Shown here: piece by piece, positions 5,578 through 6,213 of the stretch | Layout of the letters: each line of letters starts with the position of its first letter | Numbering within the stretch: position 1 is the stretch's first letter | Assembly: GCA_013298745.1 (NCBI GenBank) | Contig: JAAFIT010000158.1 | Coordinates: 1 to 6,213 of the forward strand | Length of the DNA: 6,213 nucleotides | From: Sphingomonadales bacterium | GTDB lineage: Bacteria; Pseudomonadota; Alphaproteobacteria; Sphingomonadales; Sphingomonadaceae | Direction of reading: 5' to 3' | Notes under the pieces: model-generated | Told to the model about the DNA's origin: nothing | What the model saw: only the letters and a program-made list of their open reading frames with translations | The model's database searches: none | Made by a program: the position numbers and the translations under genes

Positions 5578-6213
5578 TTGCTGTCCCGCCGCCATCTCCT
5601 CGCCGCTGCCACCGCGCTCGCCGTGCCGGCCTGGGCGCGCGGCGCCAACATGGCGGCGTCGCACGGTGCTGGTCCACGCCTGCGCGCCGGCTTTGACGAG
5701 GTGCGCGGCCCGGCGATCGACCTCAGCATCGGCGCCGGCCACCGCATGATCGAGGGCCGCAGCGGCCATGGCATCGCCGTCAACGGCAGCGTGCCCGGCC
5801 CGCTGCTGCGGCTGCGCGAGGGCGAGGACGTCGAAATCACCGTCCGCAACACGCTGGCTGAAGATTCCTCGATCCACTGGCATGGGTTGTTGCTGCCGTT
5901 TCAATATGATGGCGTTCCGGGGATCAGCTTTCCCGGCATCGCGCCGGGCCAAAGCTTCACCTATCGCTTCAAGGTTCGCCAGGCCGGCACCTATTGGTGG
6001 CACAGCCATTCGGGGATGCAGGAACAGGAAGGCCATTATGGCCCGATCATCATCGACCCCAAGGGGCCGGACCCGGTGGCGCCTGATCGCGATTATGTGC
6101 TGTTGCTGAGCGAATTCACCCCCATTCACCCGCACAGCATCATGAACCGGCTGAAAAAGGGCGAGGGTTACTTCAACTATCAGCAGCTCACCGCCAGCGA
6201 TGCCTACCCCCTG
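5578..6213 (+). CDS. copA: CopA/PcoA-type copper-resistance multicopper oxidase (3' end cut)
   Basis: The first 212 codons of a periplasmic multicopper oxidase of the CopA/PcoA copper-resistance family (usually about 550-620 residues). CopA is thought to oxidise Cu(I) and bind copper in the periplasm. A twin-arginine signal opens the protein (LLSRRHLLAAATALAVPAWA, residues 1-20), with likely cleavage after AWA, consistent with export of the folded cofactor-loaded enzyme. The first cupredoxin domain has the VNGSVPGPLLRLREGE strand, the copper motif HWHG (100-103), LPFQYDGVPGISFPGIAPGQ and the second motif WHSHSG (141-146). It continues with EGHYGPIIIDP. The two C-terminal copper motifs lie beyond the window. 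DGVPGISFPGIAPG followed by the LKKGEGYFNYQQ stretch distinguishes CopA from laccases and CueO. An in-frame TGA at 5557 leaves TTG 5578 as the only reasonable start; its ribosome-binding site is weak. Transcription is divergent from the crotonase operon. Confidence 0.92.
   Translation, partial: MLSRRHLLAAATALAVPAWARGANMAASHGAGPRLRAGFDEVRGPAIDLSIGAGHRMIEGRSGHGIAVNGSVPGPLLRLREGEDVEITVRNTLAEDSSIHWHGLLLPFQYDGVPGISFPGIAPGQSFTYRFKVRQAGTYWWHSHSGMQEQEGHYGPIIIDPKGPDPVAPDRDYVLLLSEFTPIHPHSIMNRLKKGEGYFNYQQLTASDAYPL

Noticed and set aside
4195..5696. Two long plus-strand open frames opposite the crotonase and YffB-like genes.
   Set aside because: Arg/Ser/Pro-rich shadow translations with no domains; the minus strand carries clear families and ribosome-binding sites.
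5542..6135. A 197-codon minus-strand frame opposite copA, and the upstream extension of the crotonase frame to 5852.
   Set aside because: The plus strand encodes unmistakable CopA copper motifs here, and the crotonase start is fixed by AGGAGG at 5410-5415.

Overview
The window is GC-rich (the panB stretch 3121-3180 is 48/60 G+C) and densely packed. Gene content and protein style (BamB lipoprotein behind a membrane-anchored TPR protein, PanB, EVE-domain protein, YffB/Spx-type reductase, Tat-exported CopA) suggest an alphaproteobacterium, most likely a member of Sphingomonadales. That placement is inferred from recalled protein similarity, not from a search.

Layout: everything from 1 to 5405 is on the minus strand. 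Read in the direction of transcription from right to left, there are three groups. (1) 5405-3788 is a compact set: a crotonase-fold enoyl-CoA hydratase/isomerase-like protein, a YffB/Spx/ArsC-like reductase and an EVE-domain protein. The first two are 14 nt apart and the last two overlap by one base (TGATG), so it is very likely an operon. (2) 3656-2805 is panB, the first committed step of pantothenate synthesis. (3) 1552 to the left edge is a TPR protein followed by bamB, which is cut by the window edge. Between groups 2 and 3 sits a right-handed parallel beta-helix gene (1745-2644). It is visibly poorer in GC than its surroundings (46/120 G+C at 2221-2340) and has its own terminator. It looks like an acquired insertion into an otherwise housekeeping stretch. 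On the plus strand, a Tat-exported multicopper oxidase of the CopA/PcoA copper-resistance family starts at 5578 and runs off the right edge, divergent from the crotonase operon across a 172-bp regulatory gap.

How the genes work together: the TPR protein and BamB belong to envelope protein export and outer-membrane assembly. PanB makes ketopantoate for CoA, and the crotonase acts on an unknown acyl-CoA. CopA oxidises or sequesters copper in the periplasm. The beta-helix protein is of unknown function and probably extracytoplasmic.

The most interesting observations are in and around the beta-helix gene. Its 5' end looks damaged or mis-assembled: a one-base change in a GGGG run would join an ATG-AAA signal-peptide start to the frame. 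The protein also has a cysteine-bearing insert and a Trp-His-Gln-Asp segment. A near-perfect 22-bp inverted repeat lies in the leader of the TPR-bamB pair. No tRNA, rRNA, CRISPR array, IS element or intact novel multi-gene system is visible. No gene-free stretch exceeds 300 bases; the longest are 1553-1744, 5406-5577 and 2645-2804.
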